The notes under the pieces: model-generated
The model's input: only the letters and a program-made list of their open reading frames with translations
What the model was told of the DNA's origin: nothing
Databases searched by the model: none
DNA from: JANSXG01 sp965652425
Lineage (GTDB): Bacteria; Planctomycetota; Phycisphaerae; Phycisphaerales; UBA1924
NCBI GenBank assembly: GCA_965652425.1
Contig: CBFGVX010000018.1
Span: 1 to 42,994 of the forward strand
DNA length: 42,994 bases
Direction of reading: 5' to 3'
In this document: positions 42,991-42,994 of the stretch, piece after piece
How positions within the stretch are numbered: position 1 is the first letter of the stretch
Layout: each line of letters starts with the position of its first letter
Made by a program: the position numbers and the translations under genes

Positions 42991-42994
42991 TGAG

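Overview
This is a GC-rich chromosomal window that reads like a planctomycete, most probably class Phycisphaerae. The lineage cues are two exported proteins with short PEP-CTERM-like tails (PATG, a short hydrophobic stretch, then RRRR), an exported HAF-repeat protein with a dockerin-like Ca-loop tail, zinc-ribbon membrane proteins of a planctomycete-like type, both GlnRS and GltX, and GTG/TTG starts. The lineage is an inference; no rRNA or other marker gene is present. No tRNA, rRNA, CRISPR array, transposase or prophage was seen. Genes are tightly packed, often with 4-base ATGA/GTGA overlaps, and several convergent pairs are only 6-13 bp apart. No stretch without a gene exceeds about 200 bp.

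Layout. 1-1607: 5'-part of hppD (tyrosine catabolism), divergent from an Lrp/AsnC regulator. 1614-4403: cardiolipin synthase, preceded by an unrecognised HTH-like protein. 4535-6092: two tandem PEP-CTERM exported proteins closed by a strong terminator. 6255-6560: short hibernation-promoting factor. 6762-12441: a four-gene, translationally coupled operon (WXG100 protein, coiled-coil protein, 70-residue second WXG-like protein, giant three-domain FtsK/EssC-like ATPase), which looks like a minimal type VII secretion-like system in a diderm bacterium. 12639-13565: AsmA-like protein. 13648-15837: 3-hydroxyacyl-CoA dehydrogenase, GNAT acetyltransferase, SDR. 15888-15965: REP-like nested palindrome. 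15966-18911: GlmM-type phosphohexomutase and a degenerate HD-GYP protein. 19027-19416: PTPS/QueD-family enzyme lacking the usual Cys. 19423-23930: gltX, SseB-like gene and glnS in one operon. 24035-28469: PfkB kinase, Cys-rich secreted protein, two Gfo/Idh/MocA oxidoreductases and an orphan atpC. 28602-35601: purL-purQ operon continuing into three polytopic membrane proteins. 35685-39919: methyltransferase-like protein, rnhA, thyA-folA pair, MFS transporter. 40044-42808: second copy of the HTH-like family, again divergent from an exported protein (HAF repeats plus dockerin).

How the genes relate. Housekeeping modules (translation, purine and thymidylate/folate synthesis, envelope sugar and lipid metabolism) are mixed with envelope and export functions. 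The two most interesting points are the WXG100/FtsK operon and the paralogous HTH-like pair (3096-4403 and 40044-41318). Each paralog is transcribed away from an exported protein, and the two intergenic regions share an AATTTCT element just upstream of the predicted -35 box.
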